Shown one piece after another: positions 28,510 to 37,690 of a DNA stretch of 64,000 nt. A model generated the notes under the pieces. It did not search any database, was not told the origin of the DNA, and saw only the letters and a list, made by a program, of their open reading frames with translations. The stretch is from Phycisphaerales bacterium UBA2421. Its GTDB lineage: Bacteria > Planctomycetota > Phycisphaerae > Tepidisphaerales > Tepidisphaeraceae. Numbering within the stretch: the stretch's first letter is position 1; each line of letters opens with the position of its first letter. A program made the translations under genes and the position numbers. Where the stretch lies: positions 39,392 through 103,391 of the forward strand of contig DDRH01000034.1 of the NCBI GenBank assembly GCA_002343075.1, given 5' to 3'.

Positions 28510-31500
28510 TTAGCCAACCGCCAACCGAGCCATCCGGCGATACAGCTTCGCTGGCAACGGACGGCGAAGGCGCCACATAATGCTGATTGGGCGGCTGCCT
28601 TCGTGGCTAACATAGTCCGCTGGCCCAAGGAAGAAGAAAGGGCTGGAAAGCCCCGCGTTCGACTTTCGGTACTCGCGGCAAAACAGCAGGATCGTATGAC
28701 CGTCCTGCCGATGCGTGATGTATCGTTGACCGGTACGCGACTCCACCGAAGTTGTGCTTTGAGATTGCCAGTGCATGAGCGAGTCGCTGATCGCATAGTC
28801 CTCGTACATTGTGGTCGGCGAATAATCTCGTTCGGTCTTATGCAACGTGAACAAGAATGCGTCGGTCTTGAGCGCGGGCAGATAGATGACACCTTCTCGC
28901 ATCTCAGGCTGTCGATCAAATGTCCAATGGCCAAGGCCGGCGAGGATCTCAATGCGCGTGTATGCACCGTGCAGTTCAAGGGGACAATCGAACGGCAAGT
29001 CAAGCGACCGGGGCTCAAACTCTATGTCCTGGAGGCGTAGCGCCAAGACCTCCTGCAACTCTGCCGCAAGAACGGGGTTCGCCCGAATCCGCTCGATAGA
29101 GGCGTCCAAAGAATCCATCGCCTTGCCCTTACCCCAAAGGGAGAAGTGGGACATCAGGAGAAGACGCCGTTCGTTTTCGGTGGCTGCCTGCGCGGTCGGA
29201 CCAGTGCCGCCTAGCGCCAGTGCGAGTTGCCGGATCTGCGCGGCGCTGTTGATGTGCTGAATGCGGCGCAGACCTTTGGTCAGCTCATTTTCGTCTGGAT
29301 TCTGCCAACCCGGTCGAACTCCGGCTTCCGTGCACAGGCGCGCCCAACACATGTCCCTGCGATAAATGTCATTAAGTTCCAACCGATGGTGTTCGAGAAA
29401 CTCCGCCAGGATTGGCGGCCTGCCAAGCATCGCCGCCAACTCCTTCACCTCCTCCACCAATACATTGCGGCTTTGACGTATTGCGCGACCAATATTGTCG
29501 AGCACATATTGCTTCGCTAACCGTTCGAGCTGCACGGAGCAACCAGACGGAAGGTGGGCGAACCCGCCTTCGAGTTCGTCGGCGACATTCCGCGTCGGAT
29601 CGTCGAGCAGAGCGCGAAATCGCACGTCGAAACGGTAGCTCTTGTGAGCCTGCCCGATGAAGTCGAGAACTGTCAGGCAGTCCTTACCGTCGCAGAGACG
29701 CAAGCCGCGGCCGAGTTGCTGAAGGTAAACTGTCAGGCTCTCGGTCGGGCGAAGCAGCAGAATCGTGTCAACCTCGGGTATGTCCACGCCTTCGTTGTAA
29801 AGATCGACCACGAAGATGAAGTTGATCTCTCGCTGAACGAGCCGATTCTGGACCGAGCGACGATCCTGATCGGATGACTGCGACGACAATGCTTCGGCCG
29901 GGACGCCAGCGTCGCGAAATCGCTGCGCCATGAATTCTGCGTGTGCGACGCTAACGCAAAAGCCCAAGCCACGAGACTTGCGAATGCTGAGGACCTTCTC
30001 GCTTGTCTTTTCAATCACGAGCTGGGCGCGCACGTCATTGCCGGTGAAGAGCTGATCAAGTTCGTCAATTCGGTAGCCGCCGCGCGACCATTTCAATCCG
30101 CTCAAGTCTTCAGAGTCACTGATCCCGAAGTACTGAAAGGGCGCAAGTAGCTTTCGGCCGATCGCGTCGGCAAGCCGGATTTCAGCGGTGATGTGTCCGC
30201 CGAAGAAGGACCTTACGTCGAGTCCATCTGCGCGTTCGGGCGTGGCCGTTAGCCCGAGAAGCACCTTCGGTCTGACATGATCGAGAAGGCGGCGATAGCT
30301 TTCCGCCGCGGCGTGATGAAACTCATCCACAACAATATATTCGTACTGCTCGGCTGGGCGGTTCCAAAGCTCGCGGCTGTTGTAGCTCTGAATCGAGACG
30401 AATAGGTGCGTCTGTTGAGCCGGCTCGATGCCGCCGACCAGGAGATCGCCAAAATTCTGGTCGCGCAAGACTGCGCGGAATCTTGCAACGCTTTGTCGCA
30501 GAATCTCTTCGCGGTGTGTAACGAACAACAGGCTGGGGCGGTGGTTGTCCGCAAGATGTGCCGCGGCCCATCGTTTGTAGTCGAATGCCGCGACCATGTT
30601 TTTTCTGTGCCCGTAGCCGCAACGATCAAATGTCGATCTCGGGCTTGCAGGTCGCGTTCCGCTTCAATCTTGTCGAGGATCTCCTGCTGGAACGCGTAGG
30701 GTCGGAGGTCAAAGTATGTGATTGGTTCATCGCCGGAGCCGCCGCGCTCCCTTTGCAGCGCGGCATCGAGACGCTCACGGTCGCCGGCCTCGTAGTGCTC
30801 GAATTCGGCGTCGTTCCAATATGTCTCGAACGTCGCCGTCGCCTTTTTCCAAAGGTACGACTGTTCGTACTGGCTGACTTTGACCGTCCATTCGAGGCCG
30901 TCGGTCAACGCTGCTTGCGAGAGGTTCGCTGAGCCAATGTACGCCGATCCGAACCCTGAGTTCCGGCGCATGATGTACGCCTTGGCGTGGAGCCGGGTGC
31001 GATGTGTGTCGTAGGAAACGCGCACCGTGGTGTTCGGCAGAGCGCGAAGAAACTCAACGGCCTTCAGATCGGTGGCACCCAAAAAACTTGTTGTGATCAC
31101 CCGAAGCATCGACCCGGGACGAGCCGTGAACTGCCGTAAGTCGTCTTCAAGAACGCGGATTCCGCCCCACTTGATGAATGAGCAGAGGATGTCAACCTGG
31201 TCGGCGGTCTCAAGTTCCTTTCTTAGTTGCGACACGAGGCTGGGGTCGAGGCGCGTTCCTGTCAGCAGAGTGCCGGTCGCCAGGGGCGAATCCGGGCGAC
31301 CGGGGTTGGGCTGACCGTCGGGCCAAACCAGGCGGAGTTGCCGGGCCGGCGCGTCGGCAGTATCGACGTCCCCATCACTTGTTTGAGTCAGCGTTTGCAG
31401 ATACTCAACCAGGGAATTGTAAACACGGAGCTGGCGATTGGGGTCAGCTGCGGAGTGCGCTTCGTGAAGAGCGCATTTTAGTGTCCGAGCGAATGAATCA

Positions 31501-31628
31501 GATAGGACGCCGGCACGTTCGGCTATGTCAATCTCGGCAACTGATGCGGCGAGCCCGAGCGTGGGTAGGCGATCGATGAGTTGCTCAAGCCTTCGTGAAA
31601 CGAGTAGTTCGTACACGCCCTTCTGCAT
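28510..31628 (-). pseudogene. PLD-helicase-DUF3427-type protein, frameshifted
   Basis: Two adjoining frames together encode a superfamily II helicase. The upstream part (31628 to about 30600) has a PLD-type nuclease domain (HAKAYI...GSANLSQ) and reaches the helicase start. The reading then moves to the -1 frame from about 30604, continuing with the DEFHHA motif II, the GLTATPERADG motif, a QLGRGLR motif VI and a long C-terminal domain resembling DUF3427. The break falls inside Walker A, which reads ATGTEKT (Gly to Glu) before losing frame at a run of six A. Two independent lesions in the ATP site indicate inactivation. This architecture is common in defence loci. Confidence 0.85.
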
Positions 31629-31649
31629 GCTCGAAGTGTGATCGACGAG

Positions 31650-31895
31650 TTATGCCGCGCCAAGCGCTCTGAAAGGATGAAACTCGACCTGATGAATCTC
31701 GAACGGTTCGCAGCCCGCGCCGGCGACGCCGTTGAAGACGACCGCATCGTCGCTGAAGATTGGTTCGCCACGGCCTTCAAATCCGGCAAGGGGCACGTCA
31801 ACATGCTTCAGAACGAGCCGAACATCTCTCACGGCGGCGGCGAACTGGTCCACCGGCAGTTCAGTCGGTCGAAGCCATGAATGTGTCAGTCCCAT
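31650..31895 (-). CDS. Small MGLTHSW-type protein, possibly truncated
   Basis: An 81-residue protein beginning MGLTHSW with a good GAGGT Shine-Dalgarno 7 bases upstream. The start, the PLAG..G.GEP segment and the VFNG segment resemble, from memory, a small uncharacterised family whose members are usually longer, so the C-terminus may be lost. No motif indicates function. It lies 20 bases downstream of the next small gene and 21 bases upstream of the helicase, same strand. Confidence 0.5.
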   Translation of the reverse strand: MGLTHSWLRPTELPVDQFAAAVRDVRLVLKHVDVPLAGFEGRGEPIFSDDAVVFNGVAGAGCEPFEIHQVEFHPFRALGAA

Positions 31896-31915
31896 CTCGC
31901 AACCTCATTACTCGC

Positions 31916-32113
31916 TCAACGCAGCAGAACGGATTCCAGTGGTGGCTCTGTCTGCAACGCTTCGTCGTCGGCGTAGACGCAGACCGACTTGCCATTGATG
32001 GCGACGACTCGTCCATCCGTTCGACGAAAAATCACCAGATACATGCCGCCGCCGCTGTTCCAGACATCACCACGATAGGCTGCGGCAACAGCTTCGGCCT
32101 GCGTTTCGTTCAT
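31916..32113 (-). CDS. Small hypothetical protein
   Basis: A 65-residue acidic protein with a probable beta-hairpin core (GGGMYLVIFRR.DGRVV) and a GGAG Shine-Dalgarno 6 bases before the ATG. Reads as a compact single domain of about 60 residues with no cysteine pair or membrane helix. Same strand as the genes on either side; function not recognised. Confidence 0.55.
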   Translation of the reverse strand: MNETQAEAVAAAYRGDVWNSGGGMYLVIFRRTDGRVVAINGKSVCVYADDEALQTEPPLESVLLR

Positions 32114-32219
32114 CTCGATTCTCCAGCAAGTTCGAGGACTCTAACGGCAACTCCGTGATTCACGAATTGCGGACGAAGAGTCCCGCCGCACGCCGAGCGT
32201 GCGGCGGCGAAAAAATGTT

Positions 32220-34181
32220 CTACGCTGCCTTCCTGCGGCGGCAGCAGTCGAAACGGTTGGGGTTTCGAAGCCCACGGCAGTCAATTTCTGCGATTTTCAG
32301 CGTGAAAACCCATTGTGCCTCGTTGATACCCCGCCATAACTGGGTTGCCTCGAGGCACAACTCCTTCCCCGCGCCGGTGGTGCGATTCTCAGCCCACGGC
32401 GGCAATCGAAGATCCAGTTCGACAGCACGTGTGTGAAGGTCGATTTCCAGTCGCTCGATCACCGATTCCAGCACCATTCGAAGCGTCTTGGTCGGCAGTG
32501 AGCCAATGTTCTCACCCAGCCCGTGGAGCCAGTTGGCGATGGCATCAGCCTGTTCATCAAGGTTGACCGGCGCGGTCTTTTTGGTGGCGGCGCGGGCGGC
32601 TTCAATTCGCGCCGTGAGCACCATCAGCTTTTGTTCGATGTCCGCCATCTTCTCGGCGGCGGTGGATTTACCCACTGTGCCGAGGTGGTCGATCAGCCAC
32701 TCAAGCTTGGCCTTCAACGCCTGTCGTTCCTGTTCCAGTTTCGGAAGTTGATCCTGCTCGGTGGTCTTCCCGATGGCTCGCGCCCGAAGCTGCTGAAGTA
32801 TCTCATCCCTGAGCGAGGGCATATCCAGCAACACCGACTTCACCTGAGCCAGCACGGCCTGCTCCAGCGGAGTTGCGGGGACGAGTTTTGAAGTGATTCC
32901 CGCCGAGGGCGAGACCACCGAGCGAGTGACCGCGTAATAACGCAGCTTCTTTCCCTTCGGCCCCGTCGTTCGTCCCGAAAGCTTATGCCCTGTTCCCTTC
33001 TCTCTCAGAATTTGCGACAGAATAAACGGTGATTCGACATGCTTGTTGGTGCTGAACGGCGGCGTCATCTGCCTGCCCTTGCTCGACCAGTATTTCGCCT
33101 GAGCGGCAGCGGCGAGTTTGCGAACGTCAGCATCAAGAAAATCTTTCAACTGTTCATGCTCGAGGGTGATCCAGTCGGCTTCGGCGCGAACACGCTTCTT
33201 GGGCGTCTTCCGTGACACCAGTTCCTGCGGATCAACCGCCGACTGAACCGGCGCGTTGGGCGATCGCATATGATAGATGGACTGCGAAGTACGGTTCACT
33301 ACCGACCTGCCCAGATAGATGCTGTTTCGCAGAATCTTCGCCACCATCGGCGTGGTCCAGCTTCCGCCACGTGGGGCGCGGATGCCGAGGCGATTGAGTT
33401 CTGACGTGATGCGGTGACGGCCCCAACCCTGACGGTGGTGCCAGTCGAAGATGCTGCGAACCGTTTGCACGGACTCATCAGAGCCCGCGACGAACAGAAT
33501 CCTTTCGTCGACCTGACGGCGATAGTGGCTGCTCTTTCCCTTCTCGGTTGACGGTGGAAAGACCTGCAACTCCGTCTTCCCGTCCGTGGTGAGTTTGACC
33601 TGCGTGCCGTCGTGGAGGTTTCTTAAGATGAACAGCGGTTCATCTTTGCGGTTGACGATCAAGCGGTCGATACCGTAAGGCGGTGTTGAGCAATACGGCA
33701 TGGTGCCCTTGAGCAATGCCGACATCTGCCCGCGCGCGATCCCGTGGCTGATGCTCTTGGCGTGCTGCTTGGCGGCGTAGAACCCGACGGACTTGATGAT
33801 CGACGCATGGTCGCCCTGCGGAAGATTCTCCGCGGCGTAAACAATCTCGATACCGTGGGCGCGCAGGTCGTATTCAATCTTGGCTGCGTGTTCAGACCCG
33901 CTGCGAGTCAGCCGAGTCATGTCCTGCAGCAGAACGACATCAAAATCATCCCGCACCCGCTTGCGACGGATGAGCAATTCGATGTCATCTCTGGCGCCGG
34001 GAATTGAACCTGATACGCCGTCCAGAATGACATTATCTATATGTATCATCCCCGCCTTGGCGGCGAAGTCGTTGAGCAGTGCGATTTGGTCCGGAATGCT
34101 CGTGCCCGCCTGATGATCCGTCGAGCAGCGGACCCAGTTGATGAAGCGTTTACCCTGCAATTTGTTCTGTTCCTGAATCAT
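32220..34181 (-). CDS. Large serine recombinase
   Basis: Site-specific recombinase of the resolvase/invertase superfamily, 653 residues. N-terminal resolvase domain with catalytic Ser20 in V-R-C-S-T, the SIPDQ segment, LQDMTRLTRSG and the following E helix; then a Recombinase domain (GWGRHRITSELNRLGIRAPRG..W). The region where a zinc ribbon with paired cysteines is normal has no cysteines. A coiled coil lies near residues 480-570. Large serine recombinases integrate or excise elements alone, so it could be the mobility gene of an older or nested element. The start is overlapped by the preceding small gene by 32 bases. Confidence 0.88.
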   Translation of the reverse strand: MIQEQNKLQGKRFINWVRCSTDHQAGTSIPDQIALLNDFAAKAGMIHIDNVILDGVSGSIPGARDDIELLIRRKRVRDDFDVVLLQDMTRLTRSGSEHAAKIEYDLRAHGIEIVYAAENLPQGDHASIIKSVGFYAAKQHAKSISHGIARGQMSALLKGTMPYCSTPPYGIDRLIVNRKDEPLFILRNLHDGTQVKLTTDGKTELQVFPPSTEKGKSSHYRRQVDERILFVAGSDESVQTVRSIFDWHHRQGWGRHRITSELNRLGIRAPRGGSWTTPMVAKILRNSIYLGRSVVNRTSQSIYHMRSPNAPVQSAVDPQELVSRKTPKKRVRAEADWITLEHEQLKDFLDADVRKLAAAAQAKYWSSKGRQMTPPFSTNKHVESPFILSQILREKGTGHKLSGRTTGPKGKKLRYYAVTRSVVSPSAGITSKLVPATPLEQAVLAQVKSVLLDMPSLRDEILQQLRARAIGKTTEQDQLPKLEQERQALKAKLEWLIDHLGTVGKSTAAEKMADIEQKLMVLTARIEAARAATKKTAPVNLDEQADAIANWLHGLGENIGSLPTKTLRMVLESVIERLEIDLHTRAVELDLRLPPWAENRTTGAGKELCLEATQLWRGINEAQWVFTLKIAEIDCRGLRNPNRFDCCRRRKAA

Positions 34182-34350
34182 TTTTCCTCCCCTGCGGCGT
34201 GAATTGCTGACGAACTATTTCTGTCAGAAGGAGTTGTAAAGCCGTTTGGGTTTTTCGGATCTCCTCATCCGTTTGTGGTCTTGCGACCGTGGTCAGATGG
34301 ATGGGCGACCGACGCCGAACCGTCTTTCCGCTTTCTTCTTTCAAAGGCAT
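34150..34350 (-). CDS. Small protein overlapping the serine recombinase
   Basis: A 66-residue protein, basic at the N-terminus and Gln/Thr-rich later. AAGGAG lies 10 bases before the ATG at 34350; an ATG six codons earlier is less well placed. Its 3' end overlaps the serine recombinase start by 32 bases, implying coupled expression. No family recognised. Confidence 0.5.
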   Translation of the reverse strand: MPLKEESGKTVRRRSPIHLTTVARPQTDEEIRKTQTALQLLLTEIVRQQFTPQGRKNDSGTEQIAG

Positions 34351-34430
34351 GGCTTTGAACTCCTTCAAAAAAGTGTCAAAAATCTCCGTTTCCCCAAAAT
34401 CCCCTGAAAACCGCAGTAAATCGGCCCATT

Positions 34431-34952
34431 TCAGCGGATGAAGAACCGCTCATCGCCGCCGCCGACTTCCGCCCCGATGGGGCATTCCCCCGTGGTTTTG
34501 ATGTGGTTCATGACGACCGATTTGAGCAGCATGCGGCGGATTTCAACTGCATCCCGCACATGATCTTCCACCCAGTTCATCAGCTTGGTTTCGTCGGTGA
34601 TAACCAGCGACGGCGGCACGGTGCGGAAGCCCAGCATGCCCGAGGGAAGACGGATGCTTTTTCTGCCGTCGGTCAGCTTGGCGATCTCCCCGCGCGCCCA
34701 TGCTTCGAGCTCGACCCCAAAACGGCGAAAGAAGAACTGCTCTTCCCGTTCGGCGCGCCGGACTTCCAGTTCCGCCCATCGTCGAACCCGTTCAGCGTAG
34801 GCCCGTGCTTCAACGATTTTGCGGACGACCCAGTTGGCCGATGCGGCATCGGTGACGGCGAAGGTTGGTGGAACCGCCGGCGCGAACGGCTCATCGGAAA
34901 CAGACTCGACGTCTGCCGCATTACCGTGTCTGTCTTTTTCAGTGGAGTTCAT
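34431..34952 (-). CDS. Gam-like host-nuclease inhibitor
   Basis: A 173-residue protein resembling the phage Mu Gam family, which binds DNA ends and shields them from RecBCD-type exonucleases. The middle (about residues 30-80) is a helical coiled coil rich in Arg/Glu, followed by K.ADGRKSIRLPSG.LGFR-like sequence (KSIRLPSGMLGFRTVPPSL), typical of Gam. The start at 34952 has GGAG 8 bases upstream; it overlaps the end of the preceding gene by 14 bases. Suggests a recombination module in this part of the island. Confidence 0.75.
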   Translation of the reverse strand: MNSTEKDRHGNAADVESVSDEPFAPAVPPTFAVTDAASANWVVRKIVEARAYAERVRRWAELEVRRAEREEQFFFRRFGVELEAWARGEIAKLTDGRKSIRLPSGMLGFRTVPPSLVITDETKLMNWVEDHVRDAVEIRRMLLKSVVMNHIKTTGECPIGAEVGGGDERFFIR

Positions 34953-35187
34953 TCGGATTCTCCTTTTCTTGGAGAAGACCGAGGATCGCCGTGCTGGCAA
35001 CGGCAAGCATCGCCGTGGCGATCAGTTCGCTGTTGCGATCCAAAAAGTCGGAAGCTCGCTTGTCGCTCCAGGCCGGGGCGAACATCTGCACATCCCGGGG
35101 AAGGACGGTGACATGGATGCCGACGGCTTTCTTCGCCGCCAGGAACGGATTGATCGTGGCGGGTTTCATGGGTTTGTCATCGCTCAT
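34939..35187 (-). CDS. Small phage-module protein with C-terminal hydrophobic segment
   Basis: An 82-residue protein starting at the ATG that overlaps the previous stop (ATGA at 35184-35187). It has a hydrophobic helix near residues 53-72 and a Lys/Glu end. Its 3' end overlaps the Gam-like gene by 14 bases. Unrecognised; the overlaps on both sides make it likely to be a real member of the operon. Confidence 0.55.
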   Translation of the reverse strand: MSDDKPMKPATINPFLAAKKAVGIHVTVLPRDVQMFAPAWSDKRASDFLDRNSELIATAMLAVASTAILGLLQEKENPNELH

Positions 35188-35681
35188 TTTTGCATCCTCA
35201 CCGGTATGAGACTGTCGAACACTTCTTCTGGCAGATTGGTTCGTACCTGTAACGCCAGCGCGAGAAGGTGAACCATACGTGGCCAGATGTACGTGTTGAT
35301 CGACACCGCGAGTTGGGGATTCGTGTTCAAGCCGGACATGCACACATTCAGGCGTTTCTCCAGGTCTTCGACAGCGAGCAGGAACTCCGGGCCGGCCTTG
35401 CTGATCTCGGCCATCGCCGAGCGACCGGTGAGTTTGACGAAGTACTTCACCACCGCCGCACGTGACTCGATGGAGTTGTCGATCTCCAGGCACGAACATG
35501 GCAGCCAGAGCGAGCGAAGTGTTACAACCCCGTGCGGATCCAATCCCATGAAACACGCGCGGGTGCGGTAGTCATTGAGTTCCTGAATAAAGCCGCTCAT
35601 ACCGACGGCTTGCGGAAAAGGTGAATTCGGCGGAACCGACACCACCTGCACGATGTCGCCTTTGGCAAAGCGGCGGTTCAT
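35184..35681 (-). CDS. Hypothetical protein of the phage-like module
   Basis: A 165-residue protein. Residues 5-55 look like a small beta-barrel (KGDIVQVV...G..G.I.EL...R.C) similar in style to SH3/KOW-like folds; the rest is helical. The start at 35681 is preferred because AAGGAG lies 5 bases upstream, and it overlaps the stop of the previous frame (ATGA). Function unknown. Confidence 0.55.
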   Translation of the reverse strand: MNRRFAKGDIVQVVSVPPNSPFPQAVGMSGFIQELNDYRTRACFMGLDPHGVVTLRSLWLPCSCLEIDNSIESRAAVVKYFVKLTGRSAMAEISKAGPEFLLAVEDLEKRLNVCMSGLNTNPQLAVSINTYIWPRMVHLLALALQVRTNLPEEVFDSLIPVRMQK

Positions 35682-36031
35682 GGCTGCTCCTTGCATGGCC
35701 CGGTTTCCTCATCGCCGGTTTTGACTCGAAGATCCGGCCCGGGAAGCAGGTCCGCCATGACTTTCTCATGCCACAGATGCATGAGCGTCATCGCTTCGAG
35801 CAGCTTCCGCGCGCTTTGTGCTTTGAGATGCACTTTGGTTTCCGGGGTCAGGTCTTGTGCGTCGATCGTTTTGCTCAATTCACACGACCGCTGCGCCACG
35901 GCCTCGGCCAGAACCGGCTCAAACTCCACCAGATCGGCAAACAGTTTCGCTGTCCCGCTCTCGAACCGTCGCTTGGCCGTTTCCCAGTCTTCGTAGGTGA
36001 GGTATTCATCACGTGCTCATTTCTTCTTCAT
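35678..36031 (-). pseudogene. Phage-module gene with TGA at codon 5
   Basis: A reading frame that starts at the ATG at 36031 with a good Shine-Dalgarno (GAAAGGAAG) reads M-K-K-K, meets TGA at 36017-36019, and then continues open for more than 110 codons (a T-Y-E-D-W..AKRRFESG start, helical, Glu/Leu-rich) to 35678. Its stop overlaps the next ATG (ATGA), as elsewhere in this operon. A CGA-to-TGA change would explain it. A shorter product could start at the GTG at 35929 (83 residues). No family recognised. Confidence 0.6.
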
Positions 36032-36056
36032 GGTCTTCCTTTCAGGTAACAGGGGT

Positions 36057-37364
36057 TCATCTCAGTTCCGGCCATGTCAGATGCATGGCCTGCTGAAGGC
36101 TTTTGCAGGGGAGCAGTTCGATATCCTTATCTGAGGGCAGCAGTGCCGCTGCATCCGGCGGGACGATCAGCCGCACGGGGAGATCGATCGCGCCGGTGTA
36201 AAGTTCCGGTCCCAGCTCGACGACAATGTCCACCGGCACGTTCCTCACGTTGGTGCACAGGTCGATCTCACACAGGTAAAGGTTCTCTTTGGGGACGGGT
36301 CGCTGCAGGTAGCTCGACAGCAGGCTCATCGCCAACGCCAGCCCGGCAGCGTGGTGATAGCGCCCGCCGCCGGGAAGACGGGCATGAATGGCGAAATCCA
36401 GGTCGCCGATCTCGACGCCGGGCATCTGGCCGATGCAGGCGATCAGTTGCTCGATTTCCTTGCGGGGCATTCCCGGCGCGAGGACCTTCCCCCGGCTGCC
36501 GAAGCTGGCCAGCCCGACGCTGCATTGAAGTTCGCTCACGCCGCCGGTGCCCGTACCAAGCCATGTGCGAGCTACCGCCGTCATCGCGCGCCCGTGCGGG
36601 GCGGGGTTCAGCACCAGTGACACCGGATCGAGCACCAGCGGCAGCGGGTCACGCAGCACCGTCGGCCCGTGCCGGTTCTTGGGGACGAACAGCATCCGGT
36701 GGCTCATCGTCCGCTTGAGCACCAGCACGCAATCGAAGTTGTGTTCCAGCGCGCGCGGCCCGGCGATTTCATTCCGCTTGGTGACGTGCGAGATGAGCAG
36801 CGTGGTGAGCCCGGCGGAACCGCACAGGCGCGTGGCTTCGTACAGTTTCTCATATCGTCCCGAAGCGGATGACGGCAGACCGTGCCCCTGAATCGAATCG
36901 AGGATCAGCAGGTCGATGCCGTGATACGCGCCGCCCGGGGTGAGGATGTTCCGGCCCACCAGCGCCGGCAGGGATTCAACGCCGACGATGTTGGTCTCGA
37001 CCTGAAGATTGGATAACGCCAAGCGCGCTTCGTCAGGGCTCCAGTGCGAAGTCATCCGCCCGGCCCGTTCCCGCAGCCGAGCCGCCGGTTCTTCCGTGGC
37101 GACGATCAACACCCGACTGCCCCAGCGCGCCAGGTCGAGCGCGAGTTGCATCGCCAAGCCAGATTTGCGACTGCCAGGTGCGCCCGCCAGCAGATAGCAA
37201 CCGCCCCGCGCGAACGTGCCGACGACTTCACCGAACCAAGTCATCGCCGGTGACAGTGAGAGCGGCGTGACCTTCCCGCTGCCGAACCGCAGCAGCGAGT
37301 TAGCGGGGCCGTCGCCGGTTCCGGTGGAGGCGTGCTTCGGTTGTATAACGGTCTGTTGTTCCAT
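36057..37364 (-). CDS. RadA/Sms-like ATPase with Lon-type domain
   Basis: A 435-residue RecA-fold ATPase. Walker A is GAPGSRKSG, followed by LLILDSIQGHG and an SHVTKRNEIAGPRALEH segment close to RadA, with KNRHG in place of the RadA KNRFG motif. The C-terminal 150 residues resemble the Lon-protease-like domain of RadA (GGRYHHAAGLALAMSLLSS). The N-terminal zinc finger of RadA is absent. RadA helps branch migration in recombination; with the Gam-like gene on the same strand this points to a recombination or replication module. The true start may be a little downstream, as no Shine-Dalgarno precedes 37364. Confidence 0.78.
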   Translation of the reverse strand: MEQQTVIQPKHASTGTGDGPANSLLRFGSGKVTPLSLSPAMTWFGEVVGTFARGGCYLLAGAPGSRKSGLAMQLALDLARWGSRVLIVATEEPAARLRERAGRMTSHWSPDEARLALSNLQVETNIVGVESLPALVGRNILTPGGAYHGIDLLILDSIQGHGLPSSASGRYEKLYEATRLCGSAGLTTLLISHVTKRNEIAGPRALEHNFDCVLVLKRTMSHRMLFVPKNRHGPTVLRDPLPLVLDPVSLVLNPAPHGRAMTAVARTWLGTGTGGVSELQCSVGLASFGSRGKVLAPGMPRKEIEQLIACIGQMPGVEIGDLDFAIHARLPGGGRYHHAAGLALAMSLLSSYLQRPVPKENLYLCEIDLCTNVRNVPVDIVVELGPELYTGAIDLPVRLIVPPDAAALLPSDKDIELLPCKSLQQAMHLTWPELR

Positions 37365-37690
37365 AGTGGCGTCCTTCGCGCCCGGCGGGGTCGATTGCAG
37401 TCAGCAGCAACCAACCCGCCGGATTTTGAGGGGCCACCTCCTCGCTCTTCTGGGGCGAAGAGTCAAGAGGAAAAATCGCTCATAAGTCAATATTCAGGAG
37501 TAATTTACGTTCAACCGTCTGGTCCAGTTCTTACCTGATAAAAGTAGACTTGGAAATGCCTGCTCGCGGCACCAATTTGCGCATTCCGACCGCACCTTGG
37601 CTCAGTTGACGCTCTCTGACTGTGGCAGCCGATTGCACGGGGGCACCCGCCTGCGGAATCATTCCCGCAGCACTGTATGATCACAGCGTC
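37365..37690. other. Divergent intergenic region
   Basis: No gene. Lies between the RadA-like gene (minus) and the HNH gene (plus), so it should hold promoters for both. I see a short hairpin CTCTTC/GAAGAG near 37446-37463 and a CTGCGG...CCGCAG inverted repeat at 37651-37670 just before the HNH start, a possible operator. No convincing -35/-10 pair. Confidence 0.4.

Noticed and set aside
30595..30606. Programmed -1 frameshift at the A6 run in the helicase
   Set aside because: Walker A also carries Gly to Glu just before the run, so even a successful shift would give a dead ATPase.
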